Assembly: GCF_024172095.1 (NCBI RefSeq) | Contig: NZ_JAMZDX010000006.1 | Location: 62,001 to 126,000, forward strand | Direction of reading: 5' to 3' | Source: Kitasatospora cinereorecta | Lineage (GTDB): Bacteria > Actinomycetota > Actinomycetes > Streptomycetales > Streptomycetaceae | Length of the DNA stretch: 64,000 bases | In this document: in pieces, positions 1 through 7,690 of the stretch | Numbering within the stretch: the first letter of the stretch is position 1 | Layout of the letters: each line of letters begins with the position of its first letter | Program-made: the position numbers and the translations under genes | Notes under the pieces: generated by a model | Database searches by the model: none | Told to the model about the DNA's origin: nothing | The model's input: the letters and a program-made list of their open reading frames with translations, nothing else

Positions 1-137
1 CCGTGCTCCTGCTGCTGGGCGTGATGCACCTGGGCAACGTGTACGTGCTCAACCGGATCCGTCGGCGCGGGGCGCTGGAGCGCCAGCAGCGTCCGCCGGT
101 GGCCCCGCAGGGCTGGGTCGCCCCCACCCAGGCGTGA
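1..137 (+). CDS. C-terminal end of a small membrane protein (partial)
   Basis: The gene enters from the left edge; only the last 44 codons are present, read from base 3. The visible part is a hydrophobic stretch (VLLLLGVMHLGNVYVL) followed by an Arg-rich turn and a Pro/Gln-rich tail, which looks like the last membrane segment and cytoplasmic tail of a small integral membrane protein. Its TGA (135-137) overlaps the GTG start of the next gene in a GTGA arrangement, so the two are probably translationally coupled. The family cannot be assigned from this fragment. Confidence 0.6.
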   Translation, partial: VLLLLGVMHLGNVYVLNRIRRRGALERQQRPPVAPQGWVAPTQA

Positions 138-712
138 CCGCGATGACCACCAGCCAGTACGGAGCGGCCGCCGCGCCGCCGGTCGGACGGCTGACCGTCC
201 TGCACGACCCGGCGTGTCTGCTCTGCCGGCACCTCACCGCGTGGCTGCGGGGGCAGCTGCAACTGGTGCCGTTGGAGTTCGTGGCGGTGGCATCGGCCGA
301 GGCCCGGGAGCGGTTCCCGGGCCTGGACCACGACGCCTCGCTCGGCGAGATCACCGTGGTCGCGGACACCGGCGAGGTCTGGCGGGGGGCGCACGCCTTC
401 GTCGCCTGCCTCTGGGCCCTGGCCGAGCACCGGCCGCTGGCCCAGCGGCTCTCCACCCCGGCCGGCCTGCCGCTGGCCCGGGCGGCGGCCTTCGCCGCCA
501 GCAAGTACCGCCAGGTCACGGGGGCGGGTCGGCACGTACCGGGTGTCGAGGGGGCACCCGGTCCGTTCCGGCCCGGCGGGCCGGCGGGCGGCACCAACCC
601 GTTCGCCACCCGGGAGCCGTACGGGAACGGGGGACCGTACGGCAGCGGGGGGCCGGGCGGTCAGTGGCCGGGGCCCGGGTGTGCGGACGGCTCGTGCCCG
701 GCCCCCGGCTAG
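134..712 (+). CDS. DCC family (DUF393-like) thioredoxin-like protein
   Basis: A 192-residue protein starting at GTG 134 (an in-frame ATG at 143 is the alternative). The segment TVLHDPACLLCRHLTAWLR has the 'D-x-x-C-x-x-C' motif of the DCC/DUF393 family of predicted thiol-disulfide oxidoreductases, near the N-terminus as usual. The last 50 residues are a Gly/Pro-rich low-complexity tail ending in a Cys pair (CADGSC). The substrate is unknown. It overlaps the upstream membrane protein gene by 4 bases, suggesting one operon. Confidence 0.7.
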   Translation: MTAMTTSQYGAAAAPPVGRLTVLHDPACLLCRHLTAWLRGQLQLVPLEFVAVASAEARERFPGLDHDASLGEITVVADTGEVWRGAHAFVACLWALAEHRPLAQRLSTPAGLPLARAAAFAASKYRQVTGAGRHVPGVEGAPGPFRPGGPAGGTNPFATREPYGNGGPYGSGGPGGQWPGPGCADGSCPAPG

Positions 713-891
713 GTCGCGGGCCGGACGGCGGGGGCCGAGGCGGGGGAGGAACCGGGGGCGGCCCGGTCGGACGGCGTCCGGCCGGGCCGCCCCCGTCCGA
801 CACCGAAGCCCGGGAAACCGGGAAAACCCGGGAGACCCGGGAGACCCGGACAGCCCGGAGCACTGCCGCCGCACGGGTAGGCTCAACCAGC

Positions 892-1668
892 GTGGACCAG
901 CCGAACGAGAGCGACACCGACAGCCTCGGGACCGGCGCCCCCGCCTCCTCCGAGCTACCCGGCGGTCGGGCCCGGCCGAAGACCGACAAGAGCGAGCAGA
1001 CCCGCGCCCTGATCCTGGAGACGGCCATGCGGCTGTTCCAGGAGCGCGGCTACGAGAAGACCACGATGCGAGCGATCGCCGCCGAGGCGGGCGTCTCGGT
1101 CGGCAACGCGTACTACTACTTCTCGGCCAAGGAGTTCCTGATCCAGGGCTTCTACGACCGGATGACGTACGAGCACGCGGCCGATGCCAAGGCCCGGATG
1201 GCGAACACCCGGGACTTCGCGACGCGGCTGCAGATCACCCTGGAGTCGTGGATCGACACGGCGACGCCGTACCACGAGTTCGCGGCGCAGTTCTTCCGGA
1301 CGGCGGCGGACCCGACCAGTTCACTCAGCCCGTTCTCCAACGAGTCGCATCCGGCACGGGCGACGGCGGTCGCGCTGTTCCGCGAGGTGCTGGAGGGCTC
1401 GGAGCTGGCGCCGAAGCTGGACGCGGAGCTGGTGGAGCTGCTGCCGGACGTGCTCTGGCTGCACCTGATGATCGTGGTGCTCTACTGGGTCTTCGACCGG
1501 ACGCCGGAGACCGAGCGGACCCGGGAGTTCGTCCGGCGGTCCACCCCGATGGCCGCCCGGGTGATCAACCTGTCCCGCTACCGGGTGTTCCGGCCGATCG
1601 TCCGGGACGCCAAGGGGCTGATCCAGGACTTCATCCTGCCGACCATAGGCAAGACCGCGAAGCCGTGA
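892..1668 (+). CDS. TetR/AcrR family transcriptional regulator
   Basis: A 258-residue regulator read from GTG 892. The open frame extends far upstream, but that part is a Gly/Pro/Arg-rich shadow of the DCC gene. After a disordered head of about 30 residues, the TetR helix-turn-helix is clear (TRALILETAMRLFQERGYEKTTMRAIAAEAGVSVGNAYYYF, written here in two parts: TRALILETAMRLFQERGYEK and TTMRAIAAEAGVSVGNAYYY). The C-terminal ligand domain contains a hydrophobic segment (VLWLHLMIVVLYWVF). Ligand and targets are not visible. A strong bidirectional hairpin follows the stop codon. Confidence 0.85.
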   Translation: MDQPNESDTDSLGTGAPASSELPGGRARPKTDKSEQTRALILETAMRLFQERGYEKTTMRAIAAEAGVSVGNAYYYFSAKEFLIQGFYDRMTYEHAADAKARMANTRDFATRLQITLESWIDTATPYHEFAAQFFRTAADPTSSLSPFSNESHPARATAVALFREVLEGSELAPKLDAELVELLPDVLWLHLMIVVLYWVFDRTPETERTREFVRRSTPMAARVINLSRYRVFRPIVRDAKGLIQDFILPTIGKTAKP

Positions 1669-1672
1669 CCCT

Positions 1673-1713
1673 CGGGCGGTCTCCGGGCGCCCGCAGGAGC
1701 CGGAGACCGCCCG
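1673..1713. terminator. Bidirectional intrinsic terminator
   Basis: Perfect 14-bp stem: CGGGCGGTCTCCGG (1673-1686) pairs with CCGGAGACCGCCCG (1700-1713) around a 13-nt loop. It lies between the convergent TetR gene and Eis-like gene, 4 bases after one stop and 6 before the other, so it can serve both strands. There is no T-tract, as is common in streptomycetes. Confidence 0.8.
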
Positions 1714-1719
1714 GGCGGG

Positions 1720-3024
1720 TCAGAAGCTGTCCGGGTTCCAGGCCTGGGTGGGCGTGCGCAGCAGGAGGTCGGCCTTCGCGGCACCGCCGGGGCGCAGTTC
1801 GGTGACCCGGGCCGCGGCGGCGAGCCGGACGGCGGACTCGGTGCCGAGGTAGAGCGAGCCGAGCTCGGACACGCCGAGGGCGAGGTCGGCCGGTTCCTCG
1901 GTGGGCCGGCAGCTGCCGGTGCCGTCGGCGGTGGTCTCCAGCGCCCAGCGGCCCTCGGCCCAGCCCTCCGGGTCGGTGACCTGGAGGACGATGCGGCCGG
2001 GCGCGGCGTACGTCCGGGCGGCGAAGGCGCCGGGGACGTCGAGCAGCCGCAGCCACATGAAGTCGAAGTTGTCCTCGTGCGGCTTGGCGCCGCGCGGGTC
2101 GTTGAGGAGCAGCGGCAGCGGGTCGTCGATGCCGATGTTCAGCGCGCAGACCTGCTTCACCCAGTCGACCGAGAAGGCCAGCTTCCACAGCGCGTTGGCG
2201 GTCGGCCGGTCGAGGGCGAGGAAGTCCTGCACGTGGAGGGTGCAGTTCGGGTACGCGCCGTCCCAGATGTCCTCGATGCTGTACCGGATCAGGCCGGTGA
2301 TGGTGCCCTGGGCGTCGCGGTGGACGGCGGTGAAGCCCTCCTTCCAGTCCAGGCCCGGGAGGGTGAGTTCGCCGGTCTGCAGCTTCCACCAGACGGCGGG
2401 GCGGGTGATCGCGCCGGGCTGGGTGAGGCGCCAGCGCTCGTGCAGCTCGGGGCCGAACTTGCGGACCTCCTCCGGCGTGAGGAAGTCGATCCGGCCGCCG
2501 GTCGGCACCGGCAGGTCGGCGCGCAGGCCGCCCGAGCGCAGCACGTCCACCCGCCACCCGTGGCCGCGGGTGGCCGGGCCGAAGCCGAAGCGGCCGTAGA
2601 TGTTGTACTCGGCGGCGACCAGGATCGCGGCGAGGCTGCCGCGCTCGCGGGCGGCGGCCAGGTCGCTGCGCATCATGCGGCTGAGCAGGCCGCGACGGCG
2701 GTGGGTGGAGTTGACGGTGACCGCGGTGACCGCGTCGACCGGGAGGGCCGCGCCGCCGGGCACCGTCAGCTCGCTGTCGTAGCTGCGGAAGGTCGCGACG
2801 CAGCGGCCGCCGTCGGAGTGGTCGAAGGCGGCGAGGTAGCGGCCGGGCTGGAAGGACAGTCGGCGGACCTCGGTGCCGTCGCCGACGTACGGGCGCAGGA
2901 AGCCACGGGCGATCGCCCGGTCCCAGACCGGGAGCTCCTCCTCCGTGATCGCACGGACCTCGAGCTGCTGGTCGGAGCGGTCGGGACGGTCGTTACCGGT
3001 GCGGCCGGGTGCATCGTTGCCCAT
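1720..3024 (-). CDS. Eis-like GNAT family N-acetyltransferase
   Basis: About 434 residues from ATG 3024 (MGNDAPG; an upstream in-frame start at 3060 would add 12 residues). The N-terminal half is a GNAT fold with the acetyl-CoA loop VNSTHRRRGLLSRMM. The middle is a second degenerate GNAT-like domain, and the C-terminus (EGRWALETTADGTGSCRPTEEPADLALGVSELGS, in pieces) resembles the SCP2-like domain of Eis proteins; total length fits that family. Eis proteins acetylate amines such as aminoglycosides or peptides; the substrate here is unknown. It is monocistronic, 63 bases downstream of another GNAT gene on the same strand. Confidence 0.8.
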   Translation of the reverse strand: MGNDAPGRTGNDRPDRSDQQLEVRAITEEELPVWDRAIARGFLRPYVGDGTEVRRLSFQPGRYLAAFDHSDGGRCVATFRSYDSELTVPGGAALPVDAVTAVTVNSTHRRRGLLSRMMRSDLAAARERGSLAAILVAAEYNIYGRFGFGPATRGHGWRVDVLRSGGLRADLPVPTGGRIDFLTPEEVRKFGPELHERWRLTQPGAITRPAVWWKLQTGELTLPGLDWKEGFTAVHRDAQGTITGLIRYSIEDIWDGAYPNCTLHVQDFLALDRPTANALWKLAFSVDWVKQVCALNIGIDDPLPLLLNDPRGAKPHEDNFDFMWLRLLDVPGAFAARTYAAPGRIVLQVTDPEGWAEGRWALETTADGTGSCRPTEEPADLALGVSELGSLYLGTESAVRLAAAARVTELRPGGAAKADLLLRTPTQAWNPDSF

Positions 3025-3087
3025 GCGGCCACGGTACGACGGGCCTCGCGGGGCGGGCATCCGGTTTTTCCGGCGCCCCCGCCGGGC

Positions 3088-3600
3088 TCAGCCCCGCGCG
3101 GTGCGCCACGGCGCGGCGGCGGGGTCGACCGTCCAGTGGCGGCAGCGCAGCAGCCGGTCGGCGAAGTCGATGTCCGTCTCCTCGCCCGGGAGGAAGCCGA
3201 GGGAACGGCAGATCCCGTTCGACGGGCCGTTGGTGACCCCGGGGAACGCGTGCACCAGGCCCCAGCGACCGTCCTCCCGAGCCAGTTCGAGCAGCTGCCG
3301 GACGGCCTCCCGGCCCAGCCCGCGCCCCTGGAACTCGGGCAGCACCATCCAGCCGACCTCGGAGATCAGCTCGCCGTCCTCCTCGTGCGACCACAGGCAC
3401 ACCGAGCCGGCCACCTCCCCGTCGACCAGCACCATCTTGATCCAGCCCTCGTCCGCCGCCACCGTCTCCACGTCGCGCCGCACCTTGTCCGCCACCCCCT
3501 CGCGCGGCAGCGGCCCACCGAGCTCCGCCATCATCACCGGGTCGCAGCGCATCCGCTCGTACGCCCCGACGTCGCCCGCCTCCACGTCCCGCAGCAGCAT
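3088..3600 (-). CDS. GNAT family N-acetyltransferase
   Basis: A 170-residue single-domain acetyltransferase of the RimJ/RimL-like type. Motif A is visible as VGWMVLPEFQGRGLGREAVR, with the Q/R-x-x-G-x-G acetyl-CoA loop, followed by PGVTNGPSNGICRSLGF, the usual motif B 'N-x-x-S-x-x-x-x-x-x-x-G-F'. It lies upstream of the Eis-like gene on the same strand and is transcribed away from the methyltransferase. Substrate unknown. Confidence 0.8.
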   Translation of the reverse strand: MLLRDVEAGDVGAYERMRCDPVMMAELGGPLPREGVADKVRRDVETVAADEGWIKMVLVDGEVAGSVCLWSHEEDGELISEVGWMVLPEFQGRGLGREAVRQLLELAREDGRWGLVHAFPGVTNGPSNGICRSLGFLPGEETDIDFADRLLRCRHWTVDPAAAPWRTARG

Positions 3601-3739
3601 CCGCGCTCCTTCCTCTCCACAGCCCCGGTCGGCCCCTCCCCGCCATCATGCGTCAGCCGGGGCGCCGGCGGACACTTCTCCCACCCGGGGCTCGCGGCCA
3701 CCTTCCAAAGCCCCAGGGCACTGCACGGGAGTTGATTGG

Positions 3740-4522
3740 ATGTCACTCATGACCTCCAACGTTTTCGAGACCGACACTCCCGACCCGATCGCCTACCTCG
3801 ATCGGCTCGCCGCGACCGACCTCGGGCGGTCCTACAAGAAGCGCATGCTGGACGAGCTCGACGTCAGGCCGGGCCACACGGTTGTGGATCTCGGCTGCGG
3901 CCCCGGTACGGACCTCGGCACGCTCGCCGAGGCGGTCGGTCCGACGGGGACCGTGATCGGTGTCGATCACGACCGGGCGGCAGTCGATGCCGCGACCGGG
4001 CGCACGGGCGGACTCGCCGTCGATGTCCGGCTCGGCGATCTCCACGACCTCCCGATGGCGGACTGCAGCGCCGACCGGGCTCGCACCGACCGGGTGCTGC
4101 AGCACGTCGACGACCCCGCGCGGGCGCTCGGCGAGATCCGGCGGGTGCTGCGCCCCGGCGGTCGGGTGGTCATGGGCGAGCCGGACTGGGGCACCCTGAC
4201 CGTCGACCACCCGGACAGCCGCCTGACCGACGCCTACACCCGGTTCGTCACCGACCGGGCCGTGGCCAACGCCCGCATCGGCAGCCGACTCCCACGGCTG
4301 GCGGCCGGGGCCGGCTTCACGGTGCCGGCGGTCGTCCCGATCACACCCGTCTTCCGGGACGTCCGGGCGGCCGACACGATCCTCGGGCTGGAGCGCACCA
4401 CCCGCCGCGCCGTCACCGCCGGATACCTCACCGAGGACGCGGCCCAGGAGTGGCTGGCCCACCTCGCGACCGGCCCCTTCCTCGCGTCGGTGACGTTCTA
4501 CCTGGTCGTGGCCGAGGCGTAG
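3740..4522 (+). CDS. Class I SAM-dependent methyltransferase (UbiE/COQ5-like)
   Basis: Start chosen at ATG 3740, preceded by GGGAG at 3727-3731; ATG 3749 is an alternative. The 260-residue protein has the SAM-binding motif I VVDLGCGPGTDLG, the acidic residue of motif II in VIGVDHDRAAV, and motif III-like LRPGGRVVMGEPDWG. 'RTDRVLQHVDDPARAL' matches the post-II region of the Methyltransf_11 family. The acceptor substrate cannot be read from the sequence. It stands alone, divergent from the GNAT gene at 3600. Confidence 0.8.
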   Translation: MSLMTSNVFETDTPDPIAYLDRLAATDLGRSYKKRMLDELDVRPGHTVVDLGCGPGTDLGTLAEAVGPTGTVIGVDHDRAAVDAATGRTGGLAVDVRLGDLHDLPMADCSADRARTDRVLQHVDDPARALGEIRRVLRPGGRVVMGEPDWGTLTVDHPDSRLTDAYTRFVTDRAVANARIGSRLPRLAAGAGFTVPAVVPITPVFRDVRAADTILGLERTTRRAVTAGYLTEDAAQEWLAHLATGPFLASVTFYLVVAEA

Positions 4523-4586
4523 CGCCGTCCGCCCGGGTGCAGGTTCCAATCGTGATCTTCATTCGGCTTGAGCCTGAGCCGGCCAT

Positions 4587-5618
4587 TCAGCGTGGACTGG
4601 TCGAAAGGGCGGCCAGCTTCTCGGCAAGCCGCGTCGTTGTGGTCTCAACCCAGTTCATCGTCGGAGCCGTGCAGTAGCCGAGTGCGTGGTTGATGTTGAT
4701 CATGTGGGTGTTCGTGGTCGCGGTGGTGGTGCAGATGAGGTTCATGTCCGGTCGCTCGTCGGTGATCAGGCGCGTCATGGCGGCCTTCATCGCCAGGCCG
4801 AGCCCGTGCCCGCGGTGCGCGGCCAGCACAGAGGTGTCGTGTATGTAGCCGATCTCCCGGCGGTGCGGGTAGTTGTGGACGACGTGGACGCCGACGACCT
4901 GCTCAGTAGTGTCATCGATGGCGATGACCACCCGCTGCTCCGCACCAGCGGCCGCCAGTTCACGATCGGCATCCCGAACCGAATCGGGAGTCCAGGCGGT
5001 CTCCCGGTAGCTCGTCCGGCCGGACGGAGCGTCCTGGATGGCCTGCCGGGCCACGGCGTAGGAGTCAATGAGCTGCTCGGGAGTCGCTCCCGTCCATTGC
5101 GTGAGGCGGTAGCCGGCAGGGACGGACACCTCCCACAACCGCGCGGGAGTCGTCGCGATCCGCAGGACCTGCATCACCATGCTGTGCGTCACCTCGAACC
5201 CGAGGCCCGCCACCCAGGGGGCCCCGGCAGAGTCGGGCTTCATAGGTTGTCCGAGGACGGTGCCGCGCCGGGATTCCAGGACTGCGGGCATCGCGGCACG
5301 TAGCAGCGCCGTTCCAACGCCGAGGCGCCGCAGTTCGGGGTGCACGTGGACCTCGACCTGGGCGATCCCACTGTTGGAGCCCTCGGGCAGCGCGATCCTG
5401 ACCGAACCGGCCAGGCGTCCATCCAAGCTGCCGACCCAGAAGCGGCATGGTCCGTCCCCGACCGGCGGGGTGCGCAGGCGGCCGACTGCGGCCTCGTAGG
5501 TCAACGGCGGGTCCTCGGGAAAGTCCACTGATACGGCTGCTGCTCGCATCGCGTGGTAGTCGGCCAGCTCCTGCTCGGAGGCGTGGCTCGGATTGAGCGG
5601 CTGTATGTCGAGGGTCAC
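4587..5618 (-). CDS. Double-domain GNAT N-acetyltransferase
   Basis: A 343-residue protein with two GNAT repeats. Repeat 1 has VEVHVHPELRRLGVGTALLR (about residues 90-110), and repeat 2 has IHDTSVLAAHRGHGLGLAMK (about 262-281), each with the acetyl-CoA loop; repeat 2 ends in the motif-B-like NTHMININHALGY. This layout resembles mycothiol-synthase-like tandem GNATs, but no mycothiol-pathway neighbours exist here. The gene and the noncoding DNA behind it (to about 5890) are visibly less GC-rich than the neighbours and use less biased codons, suggesting recent acquisition. Bases 5619-5892 contain no gene I can support. Confidence 0.75.
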   Translation of the reverse strand: MTLDIQPLNPSHASEQELADYHAMRAAAVSVDFPEDPPLTYEAAVGRLRTPPVGDGPCRFWVGSLDGRLAGSVRIALPEGSNSGIAQVEVHVHPELRRLGVGTALLRAAMPAVLESRRGTVLGQPMKPDSAGAPWVAGLGFEVTHSMVMQVLRIATTPARLWEVSVPAGYRLTQWTGATPEQLIDSYAVARQAIQDAPSGRTSYRETAWTPDSVRDADRELAAAGAEQRVVIAIDDTTEQVVGVHVVHNYPHRREIGYIHDTSVLAAHRGHGLGLAMKAAMTRLITDERPDMNLICTTTATTNTHMININHALGYCTAPTMNWVETTTTRLAEKLAALSTSPR

Positions 5619-5892
5619 CGGATCTCCATGCTCTCTGCGGATGCGCTTACTGCTGTCGGCTGGATCTCGCCAGCTGCATGCTCGTTGAGCGTTTGCGGCG
5701 CCAGGAAGCGGCTCGTTCGTGATCTTCCTTCGCCTTCAGTGTGCGCTGGTCTCACCGAGGTCGCACGGCTTTTGACTCACCCTCTTCTCGCCTTCCGCGT
5801 TGACGGGGTGGGTGTCCTGCCAGGCGAGCGGTCTCCACCGATCTTGGGCATGCGCAAAGCGAAATGGGAACCTACGCGGGGTGCGCGGACGG

Positions 5893-7107
5893 TCAGGGGC
5901 GGGCGTAGAAGTCGGGGGTGCCCATGATCCAGAGGCTGGCCTGTTTGATGGCGGCGCCGGGGCGGGGGGCCTCGATCATCTGGTCGTCGCCGATGTAGAG
6001 GGCGACGTGGTAGATGTCGGCGGCGCGGCCGGTCTTGGTCCAGAAGACCAGGTCGCCGGGCCGGAGTTGGCGGTAGGAGACGGGGGTGGACTGGGCGTAC
6101 TGGTCGGCGGCGAAGTGGGTGAGGCGCTTGCCGCCGCGCTGCCAGGCCGTCATGGTCAGCCCGGAGCAGTCGTAGCCGTCCGGGCCCTCGCCGCCCCAGA
6201 TGTAGGGGAGGCCGATCAGGGCGCGGGCGTGGGCGATCGCGGCGGCCGCGCCGTCCGCCGACCAGGGGCGGTTCGCGGCGGGATCCGGCCGGTTGGCCGC
6301 GGCGGCGGCCTTGGCGGCCTCCTCGGCCTGGCGGGCGGCGATCGCCTCCAGGGCTTCGCGGCGCTGCCGTTCGAGGTCGACGGTGGTGTTGCGGGCGGCG
6401 GCCAGGTCGGCGAGCAGTTGCTCGCGGCGGCGGCCGATGTCGGCGACCTGGGCCTGCTGGGCGGTGAGGCGGGCCTCGGCCTGTTCCTTGGCGAGGCGGA
6501 CGGCGTCGGCGGCGCGGCGGGCGTTGTCCTCGGCGGCCTGCGCGGCGGTGCGGGCGCGGGCCGCCGCGGCAGCGGTGGCGGTCGCGTCGTCGAGGATCTG
6601 TCGGGTTTGCGCACCGGCCACACCGACCGCGGCGGCCTGGTCGCTGAGGTCGCCGGGGCCGCGGGCGCCGAGCAGGGCGTTGAGTGCGGAGAGCTGGGGC
6701 GACGCGCCTTGGCGGTAGATCTCGGCGAGCAGTCCGGCGGCGCGTTCGGCCGCTGCGGCGCGGGCCGTCTCTGCGGCGGCGGAGCGTTCGGCGGCGGCGG
6801 CCGACTCGGCCCGGGCGCGGACGAGTCGGGCCTGCGCCCCGTTGTACGCCTCGACGGCCTGCTCGGCGGCCCGGCCGGCTTCCTCGAGTTCGGTCTGGGC
6901 GGCGGTGAGGCGGGCTTCGATGGCGGCGACGTCCCCGGCTCTGGCGTCGGCGTCGGCCTGCGCCTTGGCGATGTCCTCGGTGGACGGGTACGGGTCGTCG
7001 GCCGGAGCGGCCAGCCGGGTCGGCGCCGGGGCGGCGGCTGCGGCGGGCAGCAGCCCGAGGAGTCCGGCGGCGGCGAGGAGGAGGGCGGGCAGCATCCTGC
7101 GGGCCAC
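5893..7107 (-). CDS. Secreted NlpC/P60 (C40) peptidoglycan endopeptidase
   Basis: A 404-residue exported cell-wall hydrolase. A signal peptide covers residues 1-25 (MARRMLPALLLAAAGLLGLL then AAA). Residues about 45-270 form a long Ala/Glu/Arg-rich coiled coil like RipA and other streptomycete C40 proteins. The C-terminal NlpC/P60 domain (about 285-404) has the catalytic Cys314 in GYDCSGL, His367 in IYHVALYIG and Glu379 as likely third residue. It should cleave the D-Glu-mDAP stem-peptide bond. The upstream region carries four CGGTCA half-sites, listed separately. Confidence 0.9.
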   Translation of the reverse strand: MARRMLPALLLAAAGLLGLLPAAAAAPAPTRLAAPADDPYPSTEDIAKAQADADARAGDVAAIEARLTAAQTELEEAGRAAEQAVEAYNGAQARLVRARAESAAAAERSAAAETARAAAAERAAGLLAEIYRQGASPQLSALNALLGARGPGDLSDQAAAVGVAGAQTRQILDDATATAAAAARARTAAQAAEDNARRAADAVRLAKEQAEARLTAQQAQVADIGRRREQLLADLAAARNTTVDLERQRREALEAIAARQAEEAAKAAAAANRPDPAANRPWSADGAAAAIAHARALIGLPYIWGGEGPDGYDCSGLTMTAWQRGGKRLTHFAADQYAQSTPVSYRQLRPGDLVFWTKTGRAADIYHVALYIGDDQMIEAPRPGAAIKQASLWIMGTPDFYARP

Positions 7108-7140
7108 GGTCGGCTCCTCTCTCGCACACCGTCCGACGAT

Positions 7141-7202
7141 CGGTCATATGCCCCATGGCGCGACAATTCGGTCACGTGCGGTCATATTCTCAGACGTGAC
7201 CG
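7141..7202. promoter_or_regulatory. Cluster of CGGTCA-type repeats upstream of the NlpC/P60 gene
   Basis: Four copies of a 9-mer lie just upstream of the hydrolase start: CGGTCATAT at 7141-7149 and 7179-7187, CGGTCACGT at 7169-7177, and the inverted ACGTGACCG at 7194-7202. The last two form a perfect 9-bp inverted repeat with a 16-bp spacer. The position 34-95 bases upstream of the start codon is right for an operator or activator site. The regulator is unknown. Confidence 0.5.
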
Positions 7203-7270
7203 ATCATCAGCGCGATCGCCACAGGGCTGCGCGGGTGAGAGCCCGTGAGTACGGGGTGAGAGCTGCCGAT

Positions 7271-7298
7271 GCCGCCCGGCCAGGCCCGACCGGGCGGC
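7271..7298 (-). terminator. Hairpin terminator behind the small hypothetical gene
   Basis: GCCGCCCGG (7271-7279) and CCGGGCGGC (7290-7298) form a perfect 9-bp stem around a 10-nt loop, 8 bases beyond the stop codon of the minus-strand gene ending at 7307. Confidence 0.6.
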
Positions 7299-7306
7299 CG
7301 GGACCC

Positions 7307-7630
7307 CTACCGCCGGCGGATCTCCTGGTAGCGCCGCTCGACGTCGTCCATGAACCAGCCGGGCAGGGTGGAGGTCTCCCGGAGCGTCCGGCGCTCCTCG
7401 GCACTGAGCGTCTCGGCCGCGTCGTCCACCGCCAGCGCGTAGTCGGCCATCCGGCCGGACGTCGCCTCCTGCTGCATGCCGCCCGCCTGGGTCGCCAGGC
7501 CGTGCCGGCCCCGGGCCGCGTGGAGGAAACGAAGCAGCGACCACCACGGCGTCTTCTCGGTCCGGCGGCTCAGCTCGTCCCGGACCAGCAGCCAGGCCAG
7601 GCGCTCGTCGGTCACATTCGGCGTACCCAT
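7307..7630 (-). CDS. Conserved-looking hypothetical protein (107 aa)
   Basis: A 107-residue soluble, helical, charged protein starting MGTPNVTDERLAWLLVRDEL and ending in RRYQEIRRR, without signal peptide or membrane segment. I do not recognise the family. Features that support it as real are strong third-position GC bias, a terminator hairpin behind it and its orderly place between the hydrolase and the membrane-protein genes. A small cytosolic protein of unknown role. Confidence 0.6.
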   Translation of the reverse strand: MGTPNVTDERLAWLLVRDELSRRTEKTPWWSLLRFLHAARGRHGLATQAGGMQQEATSGRMADYALAVDDAAETLSAEERRTLRETSTLPGWFMDDVERRYQEIRRR

Positions 7631-7690
7631 GAAAGACCCCCCTTGTCGAACAGTGTCGGCGGGAGGCTATCGCGTCCGCCGCCGGCGGGC

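Noticed and set aside
214..891. Upstream extension of the TetR gene from an in-frame start near 214
   Set aside because: The segment overlaps the DCC gene in another frame and is low-complexity Gly/Pro/Arg; GTG 892 begins the recognisable regulator.
5553..5927. Possible small plus-strand gene in the lower-GC patch
   Set aside because: It overlaps two minus-strand genes, has no ribosome-binding site and encodes no recognisable sequence.
5893..7306. c-di-AMP (ydaO) riboswitch before the NlpC/P60 gene
   Set aside because: Such riboswitches precede some streptomycete hydrolase genes, but the space upstream here is under 200 bp, contains simple repeats and a terminator, and shows no conserved ydaO core that I can recognise.
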